Shown here: piece by piece, positions 53,101 to 61,051 of the stretch | How the letters are laid out: the number at the start of each line of letters is the position of its first letter | Position numbering within the stretch: position 1 is the first letter of the stretch | From: Pseudomonas gozinkensis | Lineage (GTDB): Bacteria > Pseudomonadota > Gammaproteobacteria > Pseudomonadales > Pseudomonadaceae | NCBI RefSeq assembly: GCF_014863585.1 | Contig: NZ_CP062253.1 | Span: 1,886,501-1,950,500 of the forward strand | Direction: 5' to 3' | Length of the DNA: 64,000 bases | The notes under the pieces: model-generated | What the model was told of the DNA's origin: nothing | The model's database searches: none | What the model saw: the letters and a program-made list of their open reading frames with translations, nothing else | Position numbers and translations under genes: made by a program

Positions 53101-54898
53101 CTATGACCGTCTCGGTCGACTGGTCGGCGTGGATGACGGCCAGGATCACCCGCTGGCCTTCGAATACGACCTGCAGGACCGTCTGGTGCGCGAGCATCAG
53201 GGCTGGGGTACCTTGCGCTACACCTACGATGCCTGCGGCCAGCTCACCCGTCTGCGCCTGCCAGACAACAGCAAGCTCGACTACCACTACGCCAAGGGCG
53301 GCGCACTGACCGCGATCGACCTCAACGGCGCCTCGCTGACCCGTCATGTCTACCAGAACGGCCGCGAACAGCAGCGCCAGCAAGGCCTGCTGCTCAGTGA
53401 ATACACCTACGACGAACAGGGCCGCTTACGCGCCCACGCCGTAGGCCATCAACGCAGTGCGCTGTACCGCCGCGACTTTGCCTACAGCGCCAACGGCAAC
53501 CTCGAACACATCGCCGACACCCGCCACGGCCAGCGCAGCTACCAGTACGACACCCTCGACCGGCTGATCCGCGTACGCCACACCCGCGACGATGTACCGG
53601 AAAACTTCGCCCACGACCCGGCCGGCAACCTGCTGATGCAGGACCGTCCGGGCCCGACCCACATCAAGGGCAATCGCCTGTTGATGCAGGGCGACCGTCA
53701 CTACGATTACGACGCCTTCGGCAACCTGATCCGCGAACGCCGCGGCCGCGCGCAGCAGCTGGTCACCGAATACCGCTACGACAGCCAGCACCGCCTGATC
53801 GGCCTGACCCGTCCCGACGGCACCAGCGCCACCTACCAGTACGACGCCTTCGGCCGGCGCATCCGCAAGACCGTCGACGGCCAGACCACCGAATTCTTCT
53901 GGCAAGGCGACCACCTGATCGCCGAAAGCAGTAAAGAACAGCACCGCAGCTTCATCTACGAACCCGGCACCTTCCGCCCGCTGGCGATGCTCGACGGCAA
54001 AGGCCCGAAACGCGCCTGCCCGTTCTACTACCAGCTCGACCACCTCGGCACCCCGCAGGAGTTGACCGACTACAGCGGCGACATCGTCTGGTCAGCCAAA
54101 TACAGCGCCTACGGCAAGGTCACCTCGCTAGAGCTGGCGACCGACGACTACCTGAACCAGCCGCTGCGCTTTCAGGGACAGTACTTCGATGACGAAAGCG
54201 GGCTGCATTACAACCGGCACCGGTATTACGACCCGGACGTGGGACGGTATCTGACGCCGGATCCGGTGAAGCTGGCGGGTGGGCTGAACCAATACCGGTA
54301 CGTGCCGAATCCGACGGGGTGGGTGGATCCGTTGGGGTTGACGTCCAATTGTCCGCCGCCGAATAAGCCGGGATGTCCGGTGCCGGATGGGGTGGGTGGA
54401 TCAGTTGTTGATGAAGGCGAGCCAGCGCTGCCGAAGATGACTGCGCAGGAGCGGCGGGCGAGAATCGATGAGTTGGCAGAAAACATTGCATTAAAAGAGT
54501 TGAAATATATGGAAAGCGCTAACAAAAAATCTCATTTTTTACAAAAGCATGGCGCCCAAACTACTCTTGCTTCGCAGCAAGAGCGTTTGCAATATGCTAA
54601 AAACCCTACTACGGGTAAGGTTGAGATGAAACTAAATAAAAAAACTAAGCTTATGGAGCCAAGCATTCCGCGAGCTGCAACTAGATTTATAAGTCATAGA
54701 GATCAATTGAATGCAATTAATCGTGCTAAATTAATTTTCCGACGGACTGGGAGTATATCGCTTTCATCTCTCCCAGTGGAAATGGGAAGAAAGGTTGGAG
54801 AGGGGTATAGAGGGAAGAAAGTGGAATATATAGAACCAACAAGAACTGTCGTTATACTCGATGCTCATGGTGAGGCGATAACGGCTTATGTGGATTGA
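50132..54898 (+). CDS. Rhs family polymorphic toxin with variable C-terminal tip
   Basis: A 1588-residue Rhs protein. Residues 1-270 are an N-terminal adaptor without a PAAR motif. A hydrophobic region with probable membrane helices is at about 276-336. A DUF6531-like domain follows (CTNGCPVSMVTGEELL, about 395-470), then YD repeats (about 480-1290) and the Rhs core ending in DPLGL (D1399-L1403), the usual self-cleavage site. Residues 1404-1588 are the toxin tip. GC content falls sharply at about 54484, as expected of an exchanged tip. The tip has SHFLQKHG (H1468, H1473), AATRFISHR (1515-1523) and VILDAHGEAI (1574-1583). A type VI or similar secretion system would deliver it; no vgrG or Eag gene is nearby. 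Confidence 0.92.
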   Translation: MDVVNRIEQELDSFPRTLDLYRKQLQHWLSRSADGVSHAADLPSLMGMERIIRFGEHRTAVAIDDGHFSSAVVQCPESGPMEIESKFESAYDIPLGDIVVDVMAVEGGAVTSVTLDAQGKGVFTGEAGKFYRVVVHSEASEQQVDALFESYDGLTRQLDGWLRSEWQGFKPQWSQSVATAAGNGMLAGSWAAIEGVWDSIGLLSEILQDPAKFAERLGSGAAQLIALAETAPEMMEKLQLLVSDEAALCLLLRTASLWLEMLPPNEIAGKTAEAVSMLVVQLLIDVLIGVVLTFVGAGAGIAYLALRLADRGAQLLSAVTRLVKAMFGIVSTFIGYVNKYKSVAARGIAAGVKKGRMQLRWDARRNASLKKDEHHDDTPDQAKNPNGDSADCAPLTCTNGCPVSMVTGEELLTLTDGVLDGLLPFEFSRLYRTSAAEIDVGLGFGWSHSLAHRLEIDGAAVVWVDHENRRTRFPLPSVERPAIHNSLSRAAIFLGDEPEELIVALAGDAARFYHFRAGRLTAVSDAYGNRLRITRDLLDRVERLDNGAGRSLLLRYERAHLVAVDYQVWRDAAWRSEQTLVSYRFDARHRLIEASNAVGECERYDYDDQHVILQRQLSGGASFFWEWERSGKAARCVRHWASFSQMDTRYVWDDAGRVTVHYVDGTEETYVHDDTARLVRQVAADGGEQLKAYDSAGRLVAEQDALGAVTEYRYDDVGRLIALIPPDDAPTSYEYRNGFLHSRSRGDAVWTYRRNAQGDITEAVDPAGHVTHYHYDAQGRLLSIRYPDSGRHVFVWNDLGQLVEESLPDGGVRKFSYDALGRRITAQDEHGAVTHHAWDAVGRLIQTTSPTGATRAFSYSAYGQITAERDELGRITRYEYDDDLHRVSRRINPDGTRLQYRYDHAQLLLTEIENESGEKYRLDYTPTGLIRQETGFDGRRTAYAYDRNGHLLEKTEFGDDGSTLVTGYQRDAAGRLLLKTLPDGVEVSYRYDRLGRLVGVDDGQDHPLAFEYDLQDRLVREHQGWGTLRYTYDACGQLTRLRLPDNSKLDYHYAKGGALTAIDLNGASLTRHVYQNGREQQRQQGLLLSEYTYDEQGRLRAHAVGHQRSALYRRDFAYSANGNLEHIADTRHGQRSYQYDTLDRLIRVRHTRDDVPENFAHDPAGNLLMQDRPGPTHIKGNRLLMQGDRHYDYDAFGNLIRERRGRAQQLVTEYRYDSQHRLIGLTRPDGTSATYQYDAFGRRIRKTVDGQTTEFFWQGDHLIAESSKEQHRSFIYEPGTFRPLAMLDGKGPKRACPFYYQLDHLGTPQELTDYSGDIVWSAKYSAYGKVTSLELATDDYLNQPLRFQGQYFDDESGLHYNRHRYYDPDVGRYLTPDPVKLAGGLNQYRYVPNPTGWVDPLGLTSNCPPPNKPGCPVPDGVGGSVVDEGEPALPKMTAQERRARIDELAENIALKELKYMESANKKSHFLQKHGAQTTLASQQERLQYAKNPTTGKVEMKLNKKTKLMEPSIPRAATRFISHRDQLNAINRAKLIFRRTGSISLSSLPVEMGRKVGEGYRGKKVEYIEPTRTVVILDAHGEAITAYVD

Positions 54899-54904
54899 TA
54901 TAAA

Positions 54905-55270
54905 ATGAAACGTAATCCAAAGCTTTCAATTTTACCTGGATTTCTATTTGTCTTCGATATTGACTATCCTCACGAAGGGGCCGTTGAAGAGCTAATATGT
55001 CTGGCTGATGTAAATAATTCTTCTGATTTGATTAGAGTTTTTGATGCTGTTCTGAAACCGGAATTTGTTGGGTACTCTGAATCGGATAGGTGTTGGATAA
55101 TTGATACGATTTCCTATTGTTTGGAAAGGGGAGAAACATTTGTTGAGGTTTTGGAAAAGAGAAGTTTTTTATTTTCTGACGAGATAGTCGATGGGCGTGG
55201 ATTTATGCGCGTATTGCTAGAATGTCTTTCTTTATATCAGGCTGAGATAGGTAAAGTTAAAGATCTATAG
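54905..55270 (+). CDS. Putative immunity protein for the Rhs tip
   Basis: A 121-residue acidic protein that begins six bases after the rhs stop, the normal place for the cognate immunity gene. It reads MKRNPKLSILPGFLFVFDID and later DRCWIIDTISYCLERGETF, FVEVLEK and GRGFMRVLLECLSLYQAE. It shows no signal peptide, so it would protect the cytoplasm. It is AT-rich, unlike the gene core before it. No named family is recognised. Confidence 0.7.
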   Translation: MKRNPKLSILPGFLFVFDIDYPHEGAVEELICLADVNNSSDLIRVFDAVLKPEFVGYSESDRCWIIDTISYCLERGETFVEVLEKRSFLFSDEIVDGRGFMRVLLECLSLYQAEIGKVKDL

Positions 55271-55419
55271 GGTTACGTTTTATGCTTGAGATTTTTATGT
55301 GTTTTGGGTGTTGGGTTGGTTGGTTGTTCTAATTGGTTTTTTATAATGATGGTAAAAATTGTGGTGGCTGAGTTATCTAGCCAAAGCCTGTTCGCCACGT
55401 TTTTGATAGATATGAAGTG
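55271..55419. other. AT-rich gap between the two immunity-like genes
   Basis: About 150 bases without a start-to-stop gene. From 55381 the frame of the next gene is open without ATG (PKPVRHVFDRYEV), preceded by a stop at 55378. It could be a remnant of a longer 5' part of the second gene, or of an older Rhs tip. Confidence 0.4.
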
Positions 55420-55836
55420 ATGTTGAAAGACCCATATATTAATGAAGAGTTTGAGCCGGGCTTAATGTGGTTTATAGGCGTTTTCGACGTTTATGATCGG
55501 GAGGAAACTCGAGGTGCGGAACTCGAGGTTTACAATCCTAATGATTCTGCTGATAGAGAGTTTCTTATCAGGAAGTATTGTCTTAATCTGCCATACCTTT
55601 CCTATAGGCATAAGCTAGTGCTCGTTGAACGTTTGGAGTTGCTGCTCTTGGAGCAAAATTATGACTTTCAAGAACTATTCGAGATCGACGAGTGTGAAGC
55701 TGCAAGTTGGCCGCGGGGAGAGTGGTACTCTCTAGAAGATCCGCGTGGCTTCTTCCAAGATCTTTATAAACTTGCGAAGGAAGCTTGGGGGGAAGACCTT
55801 GCGAAAGCCGCTGGTGAGGATCGGTCCACATGGTAA
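55420..55836 (+). CDS. Second immunity-like protein, probable homologue of the first
   Basis: A 138-residue acidic protein (ATG 55420; GTG 55417 is also possible), AT-rich like its neighbour. It contains EPGLMWFIGVFDVYDREE, SADREFLIRKYCL and a FQELFE pattern followed by LEDPRGFFQDLY. The same order of short motifs (PG-hydrophobic-FD, N-x-S-x-D, F-x-E-x-x-E, D-x-RGF) occurs in the first immunity-like protein. It is most likely an orphan immunity gene kept from an earlier tip. It converges on the EAL gene. Confidence 0.55.
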   Translation: MLKDPYINEEFEPGLMWFIGVFDVYDREETRGAELEVYNPNDSADREFLIRKYCLNLPYLSYRHKLVLVERLELLLLEQNYDFQELFEIDECEAASWPRGEWYSLEDPRGFFQDLYKLAKEAWGEDLAKAAGEDRSTW

Positions 55837-55852
55837 TTATCGAGCTTTTACA

Positions 55853-57643
55853 TCAGCGATGACCTGAAACGAGCGCCTCGTTAAAAGGTTGCGCGCGTAT
55901 GCTGTCGATAACATGCACGCTATACCCCGGAACATTCTTCGCATGATGCTTCGCCTGCGAAGCCATCTCTGCCAACTGGCTCGCATCCAGTTGCGCACAC
56001 GCTTCAGGATGCAAATGCACCACGCCAATGGACAATGACAGCAACGGAAACTCCTGACGAATACCCTGACGATTCGGCGCAACAAAACATCCAGCCTCCA
56101 AATGTTCCGGGCGGTAGAAACGGCGGCATTGGCTCTGGAAATCATCAAGCAATTGGTTCAGCCGTTTGCGCCAATCCTCCGGGCCGAGCACCAGCAGGAA
56201 ATCGTCACCACCGATGTGACCAACGAAATCGCGGGACGGGTCGACGCGTTCGTTGAGGCATTGCGCCAGACACAGCAACACCTCATCCCCGCGCCCATAT
56301 CCATAGATATCGTTAAAGGGTTTGAAGCTGTCGATGTCGACATAACAAATGACCGACTCGCGCCCCTGCTGCAGCAACCGCGTCAAACATTGCTGAATCG
56401 GCACATTCCCCGGCAGCAAGGTCAGCGGATTGGCGTATCGGGCCTGCTGGATTTTCAGTTCGGTAATCAGCTTGAGTACGTCAATCACCCGGCCCAGGCC
56501 CAGGTAGCTGCCGTTGAGGGTGATGATGAAATCTTCTTCGATGCGTTGCCGGGCGCGACTGGTGATCAGGCGGCTGACCTGTTGTAGCGACTGGCTCATT
56601 TCCACGGCGAGGAAGTCGTCGTTCATCAGGCGGCTGATCGGTTTGCGGGCGAAGAGGTCGGTGGCGAACGGTTTGAGCAGTGCATCGGATAACGAGTGAC
56701 GGTGGACAATGCCGCATGGCTGGCCTTGTTCGTCGAGTACCGCCAGTGAGTTCAGGTTGGCCTGGCGGCGGAAGGCTTCCAGTACGGTGGCGGTCGGTGT
56801 GTCGCGATTCACGGCCGGTTGATCATTAAGCAGGGCGCTGAGGTCGCTGCCTTCATCGTTCAATGCAACGGCGCTGCTGTCGTGCTTGGGCATCAAGGCT
56901 CGGGCGTCGCGTGGCGGGTGTTCCTGAGGGCGCCCGAGCAAATAGCCCTGTACCAGATCGACACCCATCTCGGTCAGCACTGCCAGTTCTTCGGGTAGCT
57001 CGATGCCCTCGGCAATCACTTGGGCCCGAGAGGCTTTGGCGATTTGCAGGATCGATCCGACGAACTCGCGCTTCAGCGCGTCCTGATGAATGCCGTCGAT
57101 GAAGTGCCGGTCGATCTTCACGTAATCCGGTCGCAGTTCCGACCACAGGCGCAGGCTCGAATAACCCGCACCAAGGTCGTCGAGGGCAATTGAAAAACCC
57201 ATCGCTCGGTAGTGATGCAGCGCAGTCTGCAGCAACTGGAAATCATCGATCGGCGTCTGTTCGGTAAGTTCGATCACCACTTGGCTCGGTGGAATACCGA
57301 AATCCTGAAGCAGTTGCAGGGTACGCCCCGGTTGATGCGCAGCTTCGAGCAGGGACTCTGGAGAGACGTTGAGAAACAGCTTGCCCGGCAATTGCTGTTC
57401 GTTGAAACGACGACAGGCGCTTTGCCGGCAGGCGATTTCCAGTTCGCTCAAGCGCCCGGCCTGGCGGGCCACGGCGAACAGGGCAATGGGGGAGTGTAGC
57501 GGGCTGTTGGACGGACCGCGGGTCAGGGCTTCGTAGCCGAGAATGCGCCGTTCGGAGAGGCAAATGATCGGCTGGAACAGGCTGTGTAAACCGCTTTGAG
57601 TCAGGATCGAGCTCAAGGCACTCAGCTGTTCGGTCGTGGTCAT
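55853..57643 (-). CDS. EAL-CBS-GGDDF cyclic-di-GMP protein (PA3258-like)
   Basis: A 596-residue protein. The N-terminal EAL domain (about 10-245) keeps GYEALTRG, VIELTEQTP, DDLGAGYSSL, KIDRHFIDGI and AEGIELPEE, so phosphodiesterase activity is likely. Two CBS motifs follow (about 255-385). The C-terminal GGDEF-like domain keeps DIDSFKPFNDIYGYGRGDEV but has HIGGDDF in place of RxGGDEF, so cyclase activity is doubtful and a GTP-sensing role is possible. It has no membrane or receiver domain. Confidence 0.88.
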   Translation of the reverse strand: MTTTEQLSALSSILTQSGLHSLFQPIICLSERRILGYEALTRGPSNSPLHSPIALFAVARQAGRLSELEIACRQSACRRFNEQQLPGKLFLNVSPESLLEAAHQPGRTLQLLQDFGIPPSQVVIELTEQTPIDDFQLLQTALHHYRAMGFSIALDDLGAGYSSLRLWSELRPDYVKIDRHFIDGIHQDALKREFVGSILQIAKASRAQVIAEGIELPEELAVLTEMGVDLVQGYLLGRPQEHPPRDARALMPKHDSSAVALNDEGSDLSALLNDQPAVNRDTPTATVLEAFRRQANLNSLAVLDEQGQPCGIVHRHSLSDALLKPFATDLFARKPISRLMNDDFLAVEMSQSLQQVSRLITSRARQRIEEDFIITLNGSYLGLGRVIDVLKLITELKIQQARYANPLTLLPGNVPIQQCLTRLLQQGRESVICYVDIDSFKPFNDIYGYGRGDEVLLCLAQCLNERVDPSRDFVGHIGGDDFLLVLGPEDWRKRLNQLLDDFQSQCRRFYRPEHLEAGCFVAPNRQGIRQEFPLLSLSIGVVHLHPEACAQLDASQLAEMASQAKHHAKNVPGYSVHVIDSIRAQPFNEALVSGHR

Positions 57644-57657
57644 GGCAATCTCTGGCG

Positions 57658-57710
57658 ATAAAAAAAGGACTGGGAGCGTTCTCGATGAAGAAAACCGCTC
57701 CCAGTCCTTT
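57658..57710 (-). terminator. Terminator behind prc
   Basis: AAAGGACTGGGAGCG (57664-57678) and CGCTCCCAGTCCTTT (57696-57710) are a perfect 15-base inverted repeat with a 17-base loop, with a T-run on the minus strand. It stops prc transcription before the EAL gene promoter region. Confidence 0.85.
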
Positions 57711-57777
57711 ATTGCACGACAGAATGATGACTGTTTGATGACGATCCGGGGATCATCAGCATTAAATTGCCATCACC

Positions 57778-59862
57778 TTACTTCTTTGCGACCTGGTTGC
57801 TCAGCTTCAGGTAATCCAGCAGCACGCGCCCGGTCTCGCTCAGGTAGGCGTCGTCTTCCGGTTTGACCTTGTCCGGCTCGGCGGCTGCCAGGGCGTCGTC
57901 GTCTTCTTTCTTCAGCTCTTTGAGCGGTTCTTCGCCTTTGGCCTTGCGACGGATGTTCTCCATCGCCAGTTGCTTGGCGTCGATGTCGGCGTGCTGGGCA
58001 CGGCGTTCGGCTTCATTGAGGCTGACGGTTTTTTCTTCCAGCAGCTTCTGCGCCAGGGCCAGCTTGTCGCGGATGAACACGAACTCCGCGTCCTTGGCGG
58101 AACGGCTGTCATGTTCGGATTTCAGCTGCGCCAGGTACGGCTTGAACGGATCGCTGGCCGGTTTGATCGCCGCGCGGATGGTGTCCCACGGCATTGCTTC
58201 CGGCAGGGCGCTTTCGCCGATTTCCTTGGTGTCGATGATCGACGGGTAATCGATGTCCGGCAGTACGCCCTGATGCTGGGTGCTCTGACCGGAAACCCGG
58301 TAGAACTTGGCCAGGGTCAGTTTCAGTTCGCCATGGTTCAGCGGCTGGATGGTCTGCACGGTGCCTTTGCCGAAGGTCTGGCCACCGATGATCAGCGCAC
58401 GGTGGTAGTCCTGCATGGCGCCGGCGAAGATCTCCGAAGCCGAGGCGGACAGGCGGTTGACCAGCAACGCCATCGGGCCTTTGTAGAACGCACCCGGGTT
58501 TTCATCTTCCAGTACATCGACCCGGCCATCGGCGTTACGCACGAGCACTGTAGGGCCCTTGTCGATGAACAGGCTGGTCAGCTCGGTGGCTTCCTGCAGG
58601 GAACCGCCGCCGTTGTTGCGCAGGTCGATGACCACGCCGTCGACTTTCTCTTTCTGCAGTTCGGTCAGCAGCTTCTTGACGTCGCGAGTGGTGCTCTTGT
58701 AGTCCGGATCGCCGGCACGGAAGGCCTTGAAGTCGAGATAGAACGCCGGAATCTCGATCACGCCAAGCTTGTAGTCCTTGCCGTCCTGTTTCAGGTTCAG
58801 CACGGACTTCTTCACGGCCTGGTCTTCGAGCTTCACCGCTTCACGGGTGATCGGCACGATCTTGCTGGTCTGGTCGTTCGGCGCATTGCTGGCCGGGATG
58901 ACTTCCAGACGCACCACGGTGCCTTTCGGACCACGGATCAGCTTGACCACTTCGTCCAGACGCCAGCCGACCACGTCAACCATCTCTTTGTTGCCCTGGG
59001 CAACGCCGATGATCTTGTCAGCCGGAGCAACCTGTTTGGTCTTGTCGGCCGGGCCTGCCGGCACCAGACGCACGACTTTCACCTGGTCGTTGTCGCTCTG
59101 CAACACGGCGCCGATGCCCTCGAGGGACAGGCTCATGTTGATGTCGAAGTTCTCCGCGTTATCCGGCGACAGATAGTTGGTGTGCGGATCGTAAGACATG
59201 GCGAAGGTGTTGATGTACGCCTGGAAGATGTCTTCGGCGCGGGTCTGGTCCAGACGCGCCAGTTGATTCTTGTAGCGCTTGGTCAGGGTTTCCTGAATCT
59301 GTTTCGGCTCTTTGCCGGCGATCTTCTGCCGCAGCACTTCGTCCTTGACGCGTTTGCGCCACAGATCATCGAGTTCGGCGGTGGACTTGAGCCACGGAGC
59401 GTCCTTGCGATCGATCAGCAAGGTTTCCTTGGTGGTGAAGTCCATCTTGTCGACGCCTTTGTTCAGCTCGGCAAGGGCGAAGTCCAGACGCGCCTTCACG
59501 CGATCCAGATAGCGCTTGTAGATGGTGAACCCGGCGTTGAGGTCGCCGCTCTTGAGGAAGTCGTCGAACTGGGTCTTCCACTTGTCGAACTCGGCGATGT
59601 CGCTGGCCATGAAATAGCTGCGCGACGGGTCGAGCAGCTTGATGTAGCTGTCGTAGATGATCACCGAGCGCGCATCGTCGAGCGGCGGCTTGCTGTAGTG
59701 GTGACGCTTGAGCAACTCGACGACGTTCAGACTGGCGATCACTTCGTCGCGATCAGGCTGCAACTTGTCCCAGCTGTTGGCTGCGAATGTGCTGCCCGAC
59801 ACCGGCAACAGACCGATACCGATGAAAAGAGCGAGGGCGGTGCTGGGGAGCAGATGCTTCAT
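57778..59862 (-). CDS. prc: Carboxy-terminal processing protease Prc/Tsp (AlgO)
   Basis: A 694-residue periplasmic S41 protease. It has a signal peptide (to SGSTFAA), an N-terminal helical domain, a PDZ domain (LSLEGIGAVLQSD and APADKIIGVAQGN), the catalytic Ser-Lys pair in SASASEIFAG and TFGKGTVQT, and a C-terminal DUF3340-like domain. It degrades proteins with exposed hydrophobic C-termini. In P. aeruginosa the homologue is AlgO, linked to alginate control; that link is from memory. The start at 59862 gives the signal peptide. Confidence 0.95.
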   Translation of the reverse strand: MKHLLPSTALALFIGIGLLPVSGSTFAANSWDKLQPDRDEVIASLNVVELLKRHHYSKPPLDDARSVIIYDSYIKLLDPSRSYFMASDIAEFDKWKTQFDDFLKSGDLNAGFTIYKRYLDRVKARLDFALAELNKGVDKMDFTTKETLLIDRKDAPWLKSTAELDDLWRKRVKDEVLRQKIAGKEPKQIQETLTKRYKNQLARLDQTRAEDIFQAYINTFAMSYDPHTNYLSPDNAENFDINMSLSLEGIGAVLQSDNDQVKVVRLVPAGPADKTKQVAPADKIIGVAQGNKEMVDVVGWRLDEVVKLIRGPKGTVVRLEVIPASNAPNDQTSKIVPITREAVKLEDQAVKKSVLNLKQDGKDYKLGVIEIPAFYLDFKAFRAGDPDYKSTTRDVKKLLTELQKEKVDGVVIDLRNNGGGSLQEATELTSLFIDKGPTVLVRNADGRVDVLEDENPGAFYKGPMALLVNRLSASASEIFAGAMQDYHRALIIGGQTFGKGTVQTIQPLNHGELKLTLAKFYRVSGQSTQHQGVLPDIDYPSIIDTKEIGESALPEAMPWDTIRAAIKPASDPFKPYLAQLKSEHDSRSAKDAEFVFIRDKLALAQKLLEEKTVSLNEAERRAQHADIDAKQLAMENIRRKAKGEEPLKELKKEDDDALAAAEPDKVKPEDDAYLSETGRVLLDYLKLSNQVAKK

Positions 59863-59988
59863 GCTGATTCGACGCGGGGACAATTGATAACGCATATTAG
59901 GCCGTCTTTGAAGTCGCCGGTACCTCTACGCTCTGTACGATAACTGCTGTTCAGCGTTCGTTCAGACCCCAGGGCCGGTCGCATAATG

Positions 59989-60018
59989 CAAAAAGCCCGG
60001 CGCTACAGCTTCGGGCTC
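59989..60018 (-). terminator. Possible minus-strand terminator upstream of prc
   Basis: AGCCCG (59994) and CGGGCT (60012) make a hairpin with TTTTT on the minus strand side. It would stop leftward transcripts before they reach the prc start and lies just before the qor start on the other strand. Confidence 0.5.
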
Positions 60019-60043
60019 AGTCCAGACTCACTATGGAGGCACT

Positions 60044-61006
60044 GTGAAGGCATTGCAAGGCGTTGAAGGTCAAGTGGCATGGGTTGATGAACCAAGTCCT
60101 ACATGTGATGTAGGACAAGTTCGCATCCAGGTGGCGGCAGCTGGCCTCAATCGGGCGGATTTATTACAGAAGGCCGGACTTTATCCGCCCCCTCCGGGTG
60201 CCAGCCAGGTGCTGGGTCTTGAGTGTTCCGGGGTGATCAGCGAGGTCGGCGCAGGTTCGTCCTGGCAGGTCGGTGACCGGGTATGCGCCTTGCTGGCCGG
60301 GGGCGGGATGGCGCAAGAGGTGGTCGTCGACGGACGGCATGTACTGCCGGTTCCGGAAGGCGTATCGCTGATCGAAGCAGCGGCGTTGCCAGAGGTGTAT
60401 GCGACCGTCTGGCTGAATGTGTTTCAACTTGCGGCGCTCAAACCGGGTGAGAAAATTCTTCTGCACGCCGGCGCCAGCGGTATCGGCTCAGCCGCCATTC
60501 AACTGTGCAAGGCCTTCGGCAATCCGTGCTGGGTCAGCGTCGGCTCGGCGGAGCGGCTGGCCTACTGCGAATCGCTGGGTGCTCAGGGTGGGGTAGTTCG
60601 TACCGACGATCTGGAAAGCCTGCGGGATTTCGGGCCGTTCGACGTGATACTGGATCCGGTGGGCGGCAACTATTCGGCGTTGAACCTCAAGCTGATGGCT
60701 CTGGACGGGCGCTGGGTGCTGATTGGTTTGATGGGCGGCCGTGAGGCAAAACTGGATCTGGCCCAGGTATTGGCCAAGCGCGTGCAACTGCTGGGTTCGA
60801 CCCTGCGCAGCCGTGACGATCAGTTCAAGGCTGATCTGTTCAGCGATCTGAGCCAGCACGTGTGGCCGTTGTTTTCCGAGGGGCGCTTAAAGCCGCAACT
60901 GGCCAAGGCGTTCCCGATCAAGGATGCCGAGGCAGCGTTCGCCGAACTGGCGAGCAATACGGTGGCGGGGAAGCTGGTGCTGGTGATCGACGAAAGCCTG
61001 AGCTGA
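60044..61006 (+). CDS. qor: Zinc-type NAD(P)H-quinone oxidoreductase
   Basis: A 320-residue MDR-superfamily enzyme. GVISEVGAGSSWQVGDRVCALLAGGGMA and LHAGASGIGSAAIQLC give the quinone reductase/PIG3 pattern with its nucleotide-binding loop; zinc ligands are absent. The GTG start at 60044 follows GGAGG at five bases. The PIG3-like family reduces quinones or enones with NADPH. It is divergent from prc and convergent on the HAD gene. Confidence 0.88.
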   Translation: MKALQGVEGQVAWVDEPSPTCDVGQVRIQVAAAGLNRADLLQKAGLYPPPPGASQVLGLECSGVISEVGAGSSWQVGDRVCALLAGGGMAQEVVVDGRHVLPVPEGVSLIEAAALPEVYATVWLNVFQLAALKPGEKILLHAGASGIGSAAIQLCKAFGNPCWVSVGSAERLAYCESLGAQGGVVRTDDLESLRDFGPFDVILDPVGGNYSALNLKLMALDGRWVLIGLMGGREAKLDLAQVLAKRVQLLGSTLRSRDDQFKADLFSDLSQHVWPLFSEGRLKPQLAKAFPIKDAEAAFAELASNTVAGKLVLVIDESLS

Positions 61007-61016
61007 TCATCGACGT

Positions 61017-61042
61017 TTGTGGGAGCAGGCATGCTCCCACAA
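61017..61042. repeat. Palindromic hairpin of REP-like type
   Basis: TTGTGGGAGCA and TGCTCCCACAA are 11-base complementary arms around GGCA between convergent genes. It looks like half of a REP and may act as a transcript end for either side. Confidence 0.7.
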
Positions 61043-61051
61043 GACAATCGC

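Noticed and set aside
52361..53383. A minus-strand frame within rhs
   Set aside because: It mirrors the YD repeats of rhs and shows no independent motif.
51680..54300. Repeated short units in the rhs gene as a possible CRISPR or tandem array
   Set aside because: The repeats are protein-level YD repeats of varying DNA sequence and spacing, not identical direct repeats.
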